A stretch of 64,000 bases of DNA from Asterias rubens. Taxonomy: Eukaryota > Echinodermata > Asteroidea > Forcipulatida > Asteriidae. Shown in pieces: positions 23,960-36,361 of this stretch. Both the position numbers and the translations under genes were made by a program. Within the stretch, counting starts at the first letter, position 1. Every line of letters begins with the position of its first letter. The DNA lies in the NCBI RefSeq assembly GCF_902459465.1, contig NC_047066.1, positions 3,818,377-3,882,376 of the forward strand. The letters are read 5' to 3'. The notes beneath the pieces were generated by a model. It was not told where the DNA came from, did no database searches, and was given only the letters and a program-made list of their open reading frames with translations.

Positions 23960-25356
23960 GTCAACAAAACCAAAATGAAATACAAAAGCCTTGGCTAAAC
24001 GTCACACTTGGATGGTATAGAATGGCTCAGTGGCTCTTCATCATGGTGCATGCTCTATGTTCAATCGTATGAGAAACATCAAACTTTAACATGTATAATA
24101 TGCCAATTAAATGCTCAAAATACTGTTAACTGTATACTGAATGGCAAAATTAGTTGCAGTATGTAGTGCATGGCTGATGTGATGTGCTTTCCCAAATTAT
24201 TAAAATCTGTTATTTTTAACATAAATTGCATTAGATTCCCAGTCGTAAATTTTGTAGCCAGCCGGTTCCCTCATTGCAAAAAAAGCGGTAAATTTAGTTC
24301 TGGCAACAGAAGGACATTTTCAATCTAAACCAACAGTATTTTTTAAAAAAGGCTCTTGAACGTCTTTTGAATCTCTCTCTTAGTTTTAATTGTATAGAAA
24401 GCCTGGTACAATCCTTTTATCCTTGAACAAATGATAGGCCTAAACAATAACGGTTTGTATGAAGACTAACCAGGAAGAGGATCTTGTTGAGATAAAAGGT
24501 GGCCGTGTGAACACCTGCATTTCCACAGTAAATTTAGTAAGTTCACATTGCCGATGTAGTCATATAGTTTCCTCTCTGCTTGTGAAGTTATCAGGTTATT
24601 TATGAGTCAATCTGTGAAGGCCATGTGTGTCAGTTCCTAAATTTCTACCTCCATGCTACATTCTACCAGGGAGGAAGAAAACGGACTTCCTCCATTCGCA
24701 GTAACCCGTCAGGTCCAATCATCATGACCAAGGAGGAAATTCCTCTATAAATGTGGGTTCATGTCAAAAAATGCTCGACAGTGAGGTTTTAGTTTTTATA
24801 GTGTGGATGTCCTAGACAACAGTGTGGGCAATTCCAAACTTGTACATGTAGGTTATGTAGGTACACGTCATACGTGTAGGTGGGGAAAATGTACTTTTGT
24901 CTAAGAACATCAAATGGGGATTAGGGGTGAAAAAAGAGTTGGCCTAAATATTTAAGAAACTGTAGGAGGAGTACAATCTTCAAGATATGTGTATCAATGA
25001 CAGACATTTTTCTCATCATTTGGTAGAATATTTAAGTACTTAAATAAATTGATGGCCCAGTGTTGTCCAGATGCCAATTCTACAGACCCGGGTTGTAAGC
25101 CAAAATTGAGAAAGTCCTTTCCCTGGTTATGAAACTATAAATTTTAAAACAAAATTGTTCGTAGAAATGAGGATGGAATTTTGAAACAAAAGTGTCTTTC
25201 CCAGTTTGTATACACCAATTTTGTGTTGCACCACTTGCATCAATTTCTTACGCCAAACCTTTTCAAGCAAGCATTGAAGGAAAATCCAAAGTTGTTGCGG
25301 GGGGTTAAAAAACATCCGTTGTACGCCTGTCCACTAAAACAATTTGCATCTACAGA

Positions 25357-25430
25357 TGTCATCCAACCTGGAGTGGTTAAAGTCTAAGCTAAAAACCCAT
25401 TTGTTTACAGTTCAATGTCTGTAAAAGAAT
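25357..25430 (+). pseudogene. Possible non-LTR retrotransposon ORF2 C-terminal remnant
   Basis: One frame reads NLEWLKSKLKTHLF before a stop. The KSLLKTHLF type of ending is common at the end of CR1/L2-like reverse transcriptase proteins. It is very short and directly upstream of nucleoredoxin coding exon 1. Confidence 0.3.
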
Positions 25431-25507
25431 AATTGGTATTATGTTTTTATTAATTATCACTCAATAATTACTTCTCAATTTGTCTTCCAGCGACCACCTA
25501 ACCTACC

Positions 25508-28500
25508 ATGGCCCTAGCATCAATTCTCGGAGACACACTTGTCAAGAAAGACAAAACCACCGTCCAAGTCAGTGACATCACAGGTCCCGGCAAAGTAGTT
25601 GGACTTTATTTCTCGGCTCACTGGTGCCCTCCGTGCCGTGCCTTCACCCCACAGTTCGCTGAGTGGTACCAAGCGTTCAAGAAGACGGCGAACGGAGCAA
25701 ACTTAGAGGTGGTGTTCGTCAGCTCGGATAGAGATGAGAAGTCATTTCAGGAGTATTTTAATGAGATGCCATGGCTGGCTCTGGACTATGCTAAACGAGA
25801 TGCCAAGGTATGTGTTTGAGACAGATGGAATGTAAATAATCTTCCTAACTCTGACCTTGGTAATATTTTCATAGTAATAATAATACGGAGCATTATAGTG
25901 CTGTACGAAAAAAAGAGCGCTTTACAGGAGATGAGAACAAAAACAAAACCACCGTACTAAGACTAAGTATTAGGCACTTAGGCAGTGGACACTATTGGTA
26001 ATTACTCAAAATATTTATTAGCATAAAACCTTACTTGGTAACGAGGGGAGAGGTTGATAGTATAAAACATTGTGAGAAATGGCTCTCTCTGAAGTAAGGT
26101 AGTTTTTGAGAAAGAGGTAATTTTCCACAAATTTGATTTCGAGACCTGAGATTTAAAATTTGATGTCTCGAAATCAAGCATCTGAAACCACACATCTTCC
26201 TGTGACAACATGGGTGTTTTTTCTTTCATTATTATCTCGCAACTTTGATGATCGATTGAGCTCAAATTTTCACAGGTTTGTTATTTTATGCATATATGTT
26301 GAGATACAGCAAGTTAGAAGACTGGTGTTTGACAATTACCAATAGTGTCCAATGTCTTAAGGAGATGTTTGAATACAGGCCGGAAGCTCATTCTTCCCTC
26401 TAGTGTTCATTCTTCCCAGGATGACATTGCATCAAGTGTGAAACGAATATAATAGGTGTGACAGTGTGTTTACATTCTCAAGAAATATTTTGGTGTTTGA
26501 TTCCTTGGAATTTGCTCATGTCGTGTGAAAAAGTGGCTTACTGTGGGTATTTTGCAGATGGATTCACCAAATAATATAAGAGATTGCAGGCTGGCATAAT
26601 AGTTTATCTACATGTATCAATCAAAGCAATAGTGGATGATTTGAATAGTCAGACAGTAGGAGGGTTAAATATAGATATGTTAGTGAGTCACGAACATCAC
26701 GTTTTGCTACTTAGCATTTTGGTACCCGCATCATCTTATTAAAGGCAGTGGACACTATTGGTAATTACTCAAAATAATTGTTAGCATAAACCTTTCTTGG
26801 TGACGATTAGTGGGGAGAGGTTGATGGTATCAAACATTGTGAGAAACGGCTCCCTCTGAAATGCCACAGTTTTCGAGAAAGAAGTAATTTTCCACGAATT
26901 TGATTTCGAGACCTCAGATTTAGAACTTGAGGTCTCGAAATCAACCATCTAAACGCACGCAACTTCGTGTGACAAGGGTGTTTTTTCTTTCATTATTATC
27001 TCGCAAGTTCGATGACCGATTAAGCTCAAATTTTCACAGGTTTGTTGTTTTATACATATGATGAGATACACCAACTGTGAAGGCTAGTCTTTGACCATTA
27101 CCAATAGTGTCCAGGGCCTTTAAACCTTGTGGGTTCAACGATCTTAATTAAACAAATTGTGACAGTTATCTCAACAATTAGAAGCTGAAACTGTCACATG
27201 TGACTTATATTGTATCTTTTTCCTTGACAATTTGGTGTATATAAATCAGCCTTTCATATCTTCAAAGTCTAATTTCTGCAAAAGTTCCAATGCATTCCTT
27301 CAATTTACATGTATGGTCGTCGACAACTAACAATATCACCTATCAAATGGTCCCGTACCTATACTCTTTTTTGGTCATTGACCTTTCACCTCAGCTGCAC
27401 CCTCACTATGGAACAATCTTTCTCTCAACATCCATCAAGCTACCGCTACTGACTCATTCAAATCTCTGTTAAAGACTCATCTCTTTGTAATTGAAGGTTA
27501 ATCCGCTTAAAAATCAAGTATAAAGCACGATATAAAATGTTATTTATGTTTGTTTTTAACAAAAACCAGTCTATACTCTACCTTTAATTTTCAATAACCT
27601 GTGTGTTTGATGAGTTCCAATTAATTGAATTCCTCTCCCCTTACAGGATAAACTAAGCAAGAAGTTCAAGGTATCTGGTATCCCGACCCTAGTCTTTCTG
27701 GATGGAGACTCGGGCAAGGTGAATGAAGCTGACGGTCGGAGTGTTGTCATGGAGGATAAGACGGGAGAAAACTTCCCCTGGACTCCAAAATCATTTGAAG
27801 GTACATGATCCATAGTCCTTGCTGCTTTGCTAAAAACGCTCTGCTGAGAACCCCACGTTGCAAACCCAGGGCCCAATTTCATAAAGCTGAAAAGGGAGAA
27901 AATAATTGTTGACAAATTTGTTTGCTAAGCAAATGTTGAGTGGGGGCACCAGTCACAACCAGTCACAACTTTGTAAAATTAATGTAGTTTGGGCTGGTAA
28001 CCTATTTCTGTAAAGCAATACTTTTCTGTGCTTAGCAATTTTTTTGTGCTTACAGGCAATTGGGCCCTGGTCATTTTCAAAGCTTCCTCATGTTTAGTAC
28101 ACAAATATTGACTGCACCAAGTGCTGTGGTTGATACTTTGACTCTCAAGGTGATCTTCAGACCTCTATTTTCCCAAGGCGGAGCTGAGGGGAAATAGAAT
28201 AGTCCGGGGTCACTTTAAAGAAAGCTTAATTGCATGGCCTGCTTATGCTGAAATAGTTTGAACTCATTCAATTCCTATCTAGATTGTCCGAGTGATTTAC
28301 TTTTAACTCGTTGCTATTATTGCATTTGAGAATCCTGTAAGACAAAGCTGTGGTGTATTGTGTTTGTTTTTGCAGAGGTATTCAGTGGCGTTGTCATCAA
28401 CAACAGCAAAGAAGAGAAGAAGACTGAGGAACTCAAAGGCAAAGTGCTCGGTCTGTACTTCTCAGCTCATTGGGTGAGTACAGGAACTAGACTTAGATTT

Positions 28501-31500
28501 TAGATCAATTTCACACCCCTGACATCCCTCCTTAAAAGTACTTAACCAGGCCCATTTTTACTCTGTTACTTTTTACTGGGTCTAACACTCCTCAACTCAT
28601 ATAAGTACTCAACCAGGCACTTTTTACTCTTAATTTTTACTGGGTCGGACAGGCTAGTGAAAAGAGAAGCTAATAAGTTGTTTCTGGTTGGTCATTCAAA
28701 AAGTTGAAGGCGTACCCTGCCGCATACTTTTTGAAGACATTTACTACATCTTTCATCAAGAAAAACAAAGGTTCCTTTCTCAGTTCCTTTCCTTGTTCTC
28801 ACAATGCTAATTATCCCTTCCTCGACCCCCCCCAATCCCTTCGTAGTGTGGTCCATGCAGAGGCTTCACCCCTCAGCTCGTCAAATCTTACAACAAGATG
28901 AAGGAAGATGGGAAGAATCTTGAGATGGTCTTTTGCTCTAGTGACCGGGACGAGGCAAGCTTCATGGAGTACTTCAAGGAGATGCCATGGCTCGCCCTAC
29001 CGTTTGGGGATAAACGCAAGACAGCCCTCTCTAGGATGTTCAGTGTCCAGGGTAAGCGTGTTAAGACAGCGCCTCAAAGTATTCAATTCAATTTGAACTG
29101 TCAAATACACATTTATTGTCATGCTTCCATGAAGAATATCGAAAATTACTTAGGAGTTTAGAGTAAAAATAACATTTAGTTACAGTAAACATAAAGGTCA
29201 TAAATAGAGTACCGGGCTGTATAAGAAGCCGCTATTTCATTATATAAAGCGAGTTGATAAACTTTCTAACTCCGTGGCTGACTTTTAAACCCCACTCTTG
29301 ACTTCAATTAAGGAAGAAAAAAAAACATTTTCAATACGTTTTTCTTTCTTACACTTCAAGGTTTTAAGCGTGACCACAGTTTGACCGTGCTTAACGTCTG
29401 TCTGTGTGAGTCCCATAGCTGGATTACACATGAAGTCATTGACCACAATCGTCGATGAAACGTGCACTCTTAAAAGGCTATCATTAGCTGAGACGTGTGC
29501 ACATCGCATACATGCATGCACTTTTCCATTGTTTATCAACAAATATGGCAGCCGATGACGCTTTGTGCAATCCATATAATATTATCAAAATCTTGCGTAG
29601 AGATCTTACCTATCATGTTGAAGATATCTTACCTACCATCTTCAATCAGTGTCAAGTATAAAAATATTTTTGTTGGTGACTTTTGACTTTTGACTTTTGA
29701 CCTTTGACCTTTGACCTTCAGGCATTCCCACCTTGGTGTTTATTGATGAGAACTTCAAGGTGATAACAACCGATGGAAGGTCAGCAATAGACACTGACCC
29801 CGAAGGAAAGGTGGGTCTTTTGATTGTGTCTATGAGAGTCCTCTTGAAGAAAAGTTGTTTGATCTTCTCAAAGTGTATTTTTGAAAAGAGCTGAGCAAAC
29901 CTATTGAGGTTGTTAAATTCCAGTAAAGTTAAGTTAGTCATTAAAGTGCTACATTTTATTTTATCGCCATCTTTATTTTATGTAAGTCACACATGCACAA
30001 ATCTGTGAGCACTTGTTTTTTCAACCTTACGAATGTTGTGAACCTTCTTTGATTTGGTTTTTGGTGGTTTGGTTTTTTCTTTTTCAGGAATTTCCGTTTC
30101 ATCCCAAGCCGGTGAATATGCTGACCGGAGCTGCAGCAGGAACCATCAATGAAAACGTCTCACTCATCTGGTTTGCAGGTATGAGATAAGACAAAACGAT
30201 TAGTAGTAAGGGAATCAATGTGTGGTGAAGAGGTTTTCAACTAGTGGTTTAATCCCAACGAGGCCTGGTTCTTGATAATTTTACCGAGACGAAGTCAAGG
30301 TAAATTATAAAGAACCAGGCCTCGGCGGGTTTAAACACACTTTGATTCAACACACTTTGATTCCCAATCTTAAATACCTTTTCGGTAAAAAAAAAAACAC
30401 CAACACTTTTCAATGATTTCTTTCAACACAATACCCCTCCAGCTATGAAATGGTAAGGCCCTCGGGTAAACAACTCCTTATAAGGAGATTACTGTGCGCG
30501 ATGATGTGGCACAACTGTTCCAGCCATTGCTCTCGACCAATAGGAATGACGAAACTATCCCACTCACAATCGGTCATAAACACTGATCATTATCAAAGGT
30601 TTAAACACCCCCACGTGACAAATAGGAATAGCGAAACTGTTTGAGGTATTTATGAATAGACAATCAATCAATCATAAATCATTTATATAGCGCCAAAATC
30701 AACACAAAAATTTCAAAGGCGCTAAAGACAGTTACATGAAATCAAGTACATTACACTACAGTTTCTTCAATATATGAATAGTTTGAGCATTCTTGATTTG
30801 AATTGTGACCTCTCATGTATGCAAACAAGTCTCGGAGGAAATCCACCCTGCACAAAGTGTAAAGCTTACTGGAAGAACAACCATACCCTGGCACTTTTTA
30901 AAGACAAAATGTATAATTTATAATGAAGAATGGGAGCAACATGTCAATCAAAACTTGTGATGCTGGTGTTTCTGCAACACCTGATGTTGATGTGGAAATG
31001 ACTAGTCAGAATGTTCAACTTCCTGACAACATACATTAAAGGCACTGGACACTATTGGTAATTACTCAAAATAGTTATTGGCATAAAACCCGTAATAGAA
31101 CGAGTAATAGAGAGCTGTTGATAGAAACGGCTCCCTCTGGAGTAATGTAGTTTTTGAGAAAGAAGTAATTTTTCCACTAAAATATTTGAATTTAATTTCG
31201 AGACCTCAGAATTAGATTTTGAGGTCGCGAAATCAAGCATCTAAAAGCACACAACTTGTGCAATAAGGACATTTTTTTCTTCAATTATTCTCACGCAACC
31301 TTGTCGACCAATTGAGTTCAAATTTTTACAGGTTTGTTAACTTGTGCATATGTTGAGATAAACCAAGTGAGAAGACTGGTCTTGACAATGACCCATAGTG
31401 TCCAGTGTCTTTAAAGGCAATGGACACTATTGGTAATTGTCAAAGACCAGGCTTCTCACTTGTTGTATCTCAACATATGCATAAAATAACAAACCTGTGA

Positions 31501-34344
31501 AAATTTGAGCTCAATCGGTCATCGAACTTTCGAGATAATAATGAAAGAAAAGACACCCTTGTCACACAAAGTTGTGTGCGTTTTGAGACCTCAAGTTCTA
31601 AACTTGAGGTCTCGAAATCAAATTCGTGGAAAATTACTTCTCTCTCGAAAACTATGGCACTTCAGAGGGAGCCATTTCTCACAACGTTTTATACCATCAA
31701 CCTCTCCCCATTACTGGTCACCAAGAAAGGTTTTATGCTAATAATTATTTTGAGTGATTACCAATAGTGTCCAGTATCTTTAATCAACAAAGTGCAATAT
31801 CTCACCTACTAGGCCTACCTGGAAATACATACCCAAGGTTAGCCGGCGTGGTTTCATGGTCTATAGACCTTTCTATTGCAGCGTCACGGTTAGTGATTCT
31901 GCAACCGAGGTTGGAAAACTATGAAGAGCCATGAATGCAAAAACAAAAGCAGATGGCTTATGTTTGCAACAATGTAACACAAAAATTCAAACATCGTGTT
32001 GATTTTTTTATTTTTATTTTTTTAATTAAAGTTAGCAATCATTGGAGGTACATGTGTTTAGTTGGAAGTTTGTAGACAATAGTAAACATCAGTTTACACG
32101 ATTGAGTGTTTTATTAACATTCGGTCGTCCATGCCAACCAGCACGGTTTGTGTAATGGAAAGTTCTATAGATGAGATTCAGTGAAAACAAATTCATTTTT
32201 TTTTTTACCCCCACAACGATGTGTGTTTTACCACAGTGCTTAAAAGCACTGTATACCCATTAATTACCCAAACCCTTTTTTGCCGTTAACTTTCCTTATC
32301 CATTATATACATGCGCCTCTGATCATTCTGTATGTAAGGGGCGCAATACAAATTTTAAATATTATTATTATTACATTTGTCTGACTCACCTGTTTGAATC
32401 TTCACTTTTGTAACAAATTACTTCATACATTTCATTTGTTCTAGCTGCCTGTCTTTTATTGCCATTATTTTACCCTTGTATTGACATAAAATACCATGAT
32501 TGTATGTGGCATCATCTCTTTTCTTACAAACAAGATTGAAATGAAATTTGTACTCAATGTAATTGTTCTTGAGCCTTAACATTTTCAGCTTCCTATATTA
32601 TCTTCCCAAACACCCCTTATATAAGTGTTTGCTTTGTAGCATTTCTTGTAACAAGTACTGTATTAACTTATGTTGTGCACTTGTCTTCAAATTTACGTTG
32701 TTTTTCCCTTTCTGTGCATTGACATTTTAGAAAAATGCTCTTTATATATTATTTTATTGCTATTGCATGAACTTTTATAATATAATTGATATTCATTGAC
32801 AATTCAGTTCTTATTGTAAATGTATTGAGGGTGAAAGTATATAATAATTTTCATTTCATTCTAGTTAAATACGCATTGTTTATAAGTTACTTTGTTAATT
32901 TCTGTATATGTTTGTCCGATTGTCTTGTCTCTGTCTGTCCACAGGCTGATCACCCCAAGTCTGTATTATCAACTTGGCCACCACATCGTTTCATTTTTTT
33001 ATACTTTTCCTGGCATTTAACAAGACGGTCTATTTTATTCTTTATTTTCTTGTATATTGTATCACTTTGCATGGATATTAAATTTATTTTGGTTTTACCC
33101 TTACACGGATGTGTGTATACTCAGTACTTTCCCGAGTGCTGTGAAAAAATATCACATGCATACATGTATTAATTAGTTCATTAATTATATCTCATATAAT
33201 ATTGGTATTTAGTATGGTATGGTAATAACTTAAGTTTAGTTTTGCTGAAACAAAGGCTTAAACATTTATCAATATAGTTAAAGATTAAATTGTTTTTCCT
33301 TATACCTCAATTTGAAAAGCTAGGTTTTTAAGTATTTAATATTTCACTTAAAGGAGAATAAGTAGTGGCACTTAAAATATTTTTTTTTAAAATGTATTTG
33401 TTTTTTCCCTGGTTGCTTTCAGCTGATCCAGCCGGTGCAGCGTCCTTCAAGGAGATGCTATTCCCAGTCGCTGATGAAATCATCCAAGCAGCCAAGGCTA
33501 AGGATGATACCTCACCCATGGACTTCTTTGTGACATGCGAAGAGGAAGATGAAGTAAAGACCTTTCCTTCAGAGCCCCCCCCCCCCTCCGCCTTCTATCA
33601 AATTATAATTTTAATAAGTTGGCATTTAGAAACCTCTTTTCCATACGTAGCAAAGTGCTAGGATGTGTCAAAGCAGATAAAACATTCTTAAACAAAGATG
33701 GCCTTAAAAAAATCGCTGACAACCAAACAAGTCGGTCTTTAGCAGTTTCTTAAAGGCACTGGTAATTACTCAAAATAATTGTTAACGACCAATGGAAAGC
33801 TATTGAACGTATCAAACATTGTGAGAAACAGCTCCCTCTGAAGTAATGTAGTTTTCGAGAAACAAGTAATTTTCCACTAAAATTATTGAACTTGATTTCG
33901 AGACCTCAGAATTAGATTTTGACGTCCCAATATCAAGCATCTGAAAGCACACAACTTCATGTGACAAGGGCGTTTGTTCTTCCATTATTATTTGCGAGAT
34001 TTCCAGGGGGGACAGAATCTCCTGCCACACTGGGCCCGCATTGGACATGTTGGAGAAAGCTCAAACTCCTGCTTTAAAATATGAACTTTAACCTTAGGGA
34101 AGGTATGGGTAGGTTCACCCTGAAATGGTTATTTTTTGCTTTGTTTTCGCAGGATGATATCATGGATGGTCTGATGGAGTTCTGCCAACTCGACAAGAGT
34201 AAAATCCCGTTCCTGGTCATCGTTGACGTCTCGTCACAAAGCATCTACAAAGATTTTGATACCAAGACCCATACTGCCGACTCGCTGAAGACGCTCATCA
34301 ACAAGTACATTGACGGCAAAATTGAGACATCCAAGCTGCGTTAA
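25508..34344 (+). CDS. NXN: Nucleoredoxin, two thioredoxin-like domains plus C-terminal domain
   Basis: Thiol-disulfide oxidoreductase; in vertebrates nucleoredoxin binds Dishevelled and restrains Wnt signalling, and that role is only inferred here. Coding exons: 25508-25807, 27647-27800, 28376-28473, 28847-29051, 29722-29810, 30088-30178, 33423-33553, 34153-34344. Phases agree throughout and the product is 419 residues (vertebrate NXN about 435). Domain 1 has AHWCPPCRAF (C40, C43), VSGIPTLVFLD and FPW; domain 2 has AHWCGPCRGF (C185, C188), QGIPTLVFID and EFPFHPKPV. The C-terminal thioredoxin-like part (FFVTCEEEDE ... IPFLVIVDVSS) has no CxxC. Intron 3 falls between W184 and C185, cutting the second active-site motif. 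The ATG (CTACCATGGCC) follows an acceptor by 17 bases. Introns carry family A and family D elements and retroelement fragments. Confidence 0.96.
25978..26362. mobile_element. Foldback element family A in nucleoredoxin intron 1
   Basis: Ends are TTAGGCAGTGGACACTATTG and AATAGTGTCCAATGTCTTAA, with the GATTTCGAGACC / GTCTCGAAATC centre. Confidence 0.85.
26738..27124. mobile_element. Foldback element family A in nucleoredoxin intron 1
   Basis: Ends are TTAAAGGCAGTGGACACTAT and ATAGTGTCCAGGGCCTTTAA. Full length and close to consensus. Confidence 0.87.
27382..27501 (+). pseudogene. Non-LTR retrotransposon (CR1/L2-like) ORF2 C-terminal remnant
   Basis: The 39 codons before TAA include TSAAPSLWNNLSLNIHQA and SFKSLLKTHLF, a pattern found at the C-terminus of CR1/L2-like reverse transcriptase ORFs. 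The rest of the element is not seen; it looks like a 5'-truncated insertion in intron 1 of nucleoredoxin. Confidence 0.6.
27868..28072. mobile_element. Element family D in nucleoredoxin intron 2
   Basis: Ends are GGGCCCAATTTCATAAAGCT and CAATTGGGCCC; the interior holds TTTGCTAAGCAAATGTTGAG and TGTGCTTAGCAATTTTTTTG. Confidence 0.65.
30254..30332. repeat. Hairpin in nucleoredoxin intron 6
   Basis: The arm CGAGGCCTGGTTCTTGATAA is answered by TTATAAAGAACCAGGCCTCG about 35 bases on. The wider flanks GGTTTAATCCC / GGGTTTAAAC also pair loosely. Confidence 0.75.
30660..30775. repeat. Dispersed repeat with ATTTATATAGCGCC motif
   Basis: TCAATCAATCATAAATCATT followed by TATATAGCGCCAAAATCAAC. Related starts occur at about 43985-44040 and 51965-52035. 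Probably the 3' tail of a retroelement; the boundaries are not clear. Confidence 0.4.
31037..31415. mobile_element. Foldback element family A, first of a head-to-tail pair
   Basis: Ends are TTAAAGGCACTGGACACTAT and ATAGTGTCCAGTGTCTTTAA. It abuts the next copy at 31413. Confidence 0.83.
31413..31784. mobile_element. Foldback element family A, second of the pair
   Basis: Ends are TTTAAAGGCAATGGACACTA and ATAGTGTCCAGTATCTTTAA. It begins in the last bases of the preceding copy. Confidence 0.83.
31800..33360. other. AT-rich part of nucleoredoxin intron 6
   Basis: No exon seen. The stretch 32260-33180 is strongly AT-rich. It includes repeat-tail-like pieces such as GGGGCGCAATACAAATTTTA and TTGGTTTTACCCTTACACGG, the latter shared with 44938 and, inverted, with the window's left end. 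Frames through it are low-complexity and unsupported. Confidence 0.5.
33750..33995. mobile_element. Foldback element family A, truncated, in nucleoredoxin intron 7
   Basis: Left end TTAAAGGCACTGGTAATTAC (an internal bit is missing), then AGAAACAGCTCCCTCTGAAG and the GATTTCGAGACC centre. The right arm is cut after TTCCATTATTATTTGCGAG. Confidence 0.75.
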
Positions 34345-35637
34345 TAGGCGTCTCTATATACCCACTGGGGCCCTCTATTGATGGCAACACGCCAGCCTTT
34401 TTCTCTATTGTGGTGTACCTTAACTGACAGGCATTCAACTTTTCAGCTGATTTCCTCTGTTTCTTTTTAAAACAGCCATAGAAAACTGAAAAACACTACT
34501 GAAGTATAGTGTGATCAGCCATTTCCTCTTTTTTTGCAATTAGACAGTTGCATGTCAGGAATAAATGAGCAGCCGGGTACCAATTATGGCTGGTACATGT
34601 GGCATGGTCTTTGGACTGGTAACCTTTCTGGTAAGCGTAGTTTTTGAGCTTAAACAGCTTCACGAAATTGGGCCCAGATAGCAAATTTAATGGAGTTGGT
34701 AACACATTATAGGAAGATAAGACCTTAACCATTTAGCCACTGGACCGCCCAGCCGCCTATCGATAAACTGTATGTGGTAGGAGGACCCCTTGCTAGCTTG
34801 TGTCTGTAGAAAAAAAAGGAACGTCAAAAGAATCCTCGATAGTCATTATTAAGCTAATGAAGCTAATGATGATGAAATAATTTAGCTCTTACCCCAACAA
34901 AACGCTCATTAGTAAACACAAAGGAAACTGTATTTATTCATCATTCATGATAATATTGTCGAAAACTCACGCCTTTTAATCAGTATAATAATTGAGTCAG
35001 ATAAAAGCCTTGAAAAGCTATTGTGTCCATTTTATCCTTACAAAAAAATATTATTCATCATAAAAATTACCGTAGCCGTTTAACGAGAGACATTCATTGT
35101 TCTCATGCGAACTTGTACTTTTATACAAATATCAAGGTTCAAATTGTGCATAAAAGTTAAGCTGTGGCTATCTTTAAAAATTTGGACTACGATTCCAGTA
35201 ATTAACTGCAAGAATCTTGATATATTAGTTTTCAGCAAACTCGGGCGAGACAGTCCGAACACAGTGACCAGCTCTTCAGATTTGTACACGATATCAACGG
35301 AAACCTTACTTATATTATAGGATGTGGCAAATCGTTTTATTTTTATATTCAGGTGATAATTTCTTGTTTTATACTTCAAAACGCATCAGCAAGCAATATG
35401 CTACAATGTAATCGCCTTACGACATTTTATCATGTTCTGCGCGCACATAAAGAAAAAAGCTGTCAGTGTAGTAATATTACTATTCTATCATTATATAGCA
35501 GTATTAATAGAAAGGTATTTTATACATATATCTAGATATAGCTTATAGTAAAATCTTTTAAGCCACTCATGTTTGTGTCTCTGTACAAAACTAGTTTTTG
35601 TCTTTTTTTAATTAATTTCTTTAAGCTGAATTTCTGG
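34345..35637 (+). other. Region after the nucleoredoxin stop (3' UTR and flank)
   Basis: It probably starts with the 3' UTR. It holds a family D piece (34600-34675) and is otherwise AT-rich with no recognised exon. No clear poly(A) site could be chosen. Confidence 0.4.
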
Positions 35638-35758
35638 CTTAAAGGGACTGTATACCTTTGGTAATGGAACCCACTGTTGATCCAATCCTATTAAGTTGTA
35701 CATGTATACCATAAAATACTAGTAGTAGTAGAAGGGGTCATTGCCCCACATGGGCACT

Positions 35759-35878
35759 CATCGCCAAATCTTGAAGTAGCTACGAGCTCTCCTTTGAAGG
35801 TCCTTCAGTCTCCATTCCGCGTCATAGTTGTTGCAGGCTTTCCTGGTGTAGGCTCTCCAGGTTGTTCTGTCTGATGCC
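35759..35878 (-). pseudogene. Possible non-LTR retrotransposon C-terminal fragment
   Basis: The minus-strand frame gives MASDRTTWRAYTRKACNN ... ARSYFKIWR and a stop. The DRTTWR pattern near a protein end is familiar from reverse transcriptase ORF C-termini. Short and not certain. Confidence 0.35.
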
Positions 35879-36177
35879 ATTCAAAAAAATACCATAAAAT
35901 ACTAACCAGTGACATTTTCATTTCAAAAGGTGGTAGAATGTTTGAAATTGGCAAAAATCTAGAGCGGTTATGCAGGAAGGATAAACTGAAGTTGGAATGG
36001 ACCTTATGCATTAACGTCATCCAGCCGCTATCTTAGAGGAAAAACGATGACGAAACAATCGAGACGCACGGATTTGTACGCACGGCGCACAGTATTGGCC
36101 AATGAACAACCTCTAGGTGAGGGCGCCCTACTGAAATTACGTCATGTGCATAAGGTCTATACACAATCTGAGAACAG

Positions 36178-36361
36178 TAAAGGCCTGGTCACACAGGCCC
36201 CGATAACGAGAACAATAACAAGAGAGATAAAAATGCACGCCCTCGATTGGTTGAAATGCTCCACGCAGAATACGCCCACGCTCATTCAACCAATCGAGGG
36301 CGTGCATTTTTATCGTTCTCGTTTTCGTTATCGTTATCAAGGCCTGTGTGACCGGGCCTTA
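36178..36361. mobile_element. Foldback element with GGCCTGGTCACACAGGCC ends
   Basis: The arms AAAGGCCTGGTCACACAGGC and GGCCTGTGTGACCGGGCCTT are inverted. The inner arms TGCACGCCCTCGATTGGTTG / CAACCAATCGAGGGCGTGCA are perfect complements. About 184 bp with no coding capacity. Confidence 0.85.

Noticed and set aside
32786-33172. 128-codon plus-strand frame with hydrophobic residues
   Set aside because: It lies in AT-rich intron 6 of nucleoredoxin; composition alone explains the Phe/Leu/Ile-rich reading and no family pattern is seen.
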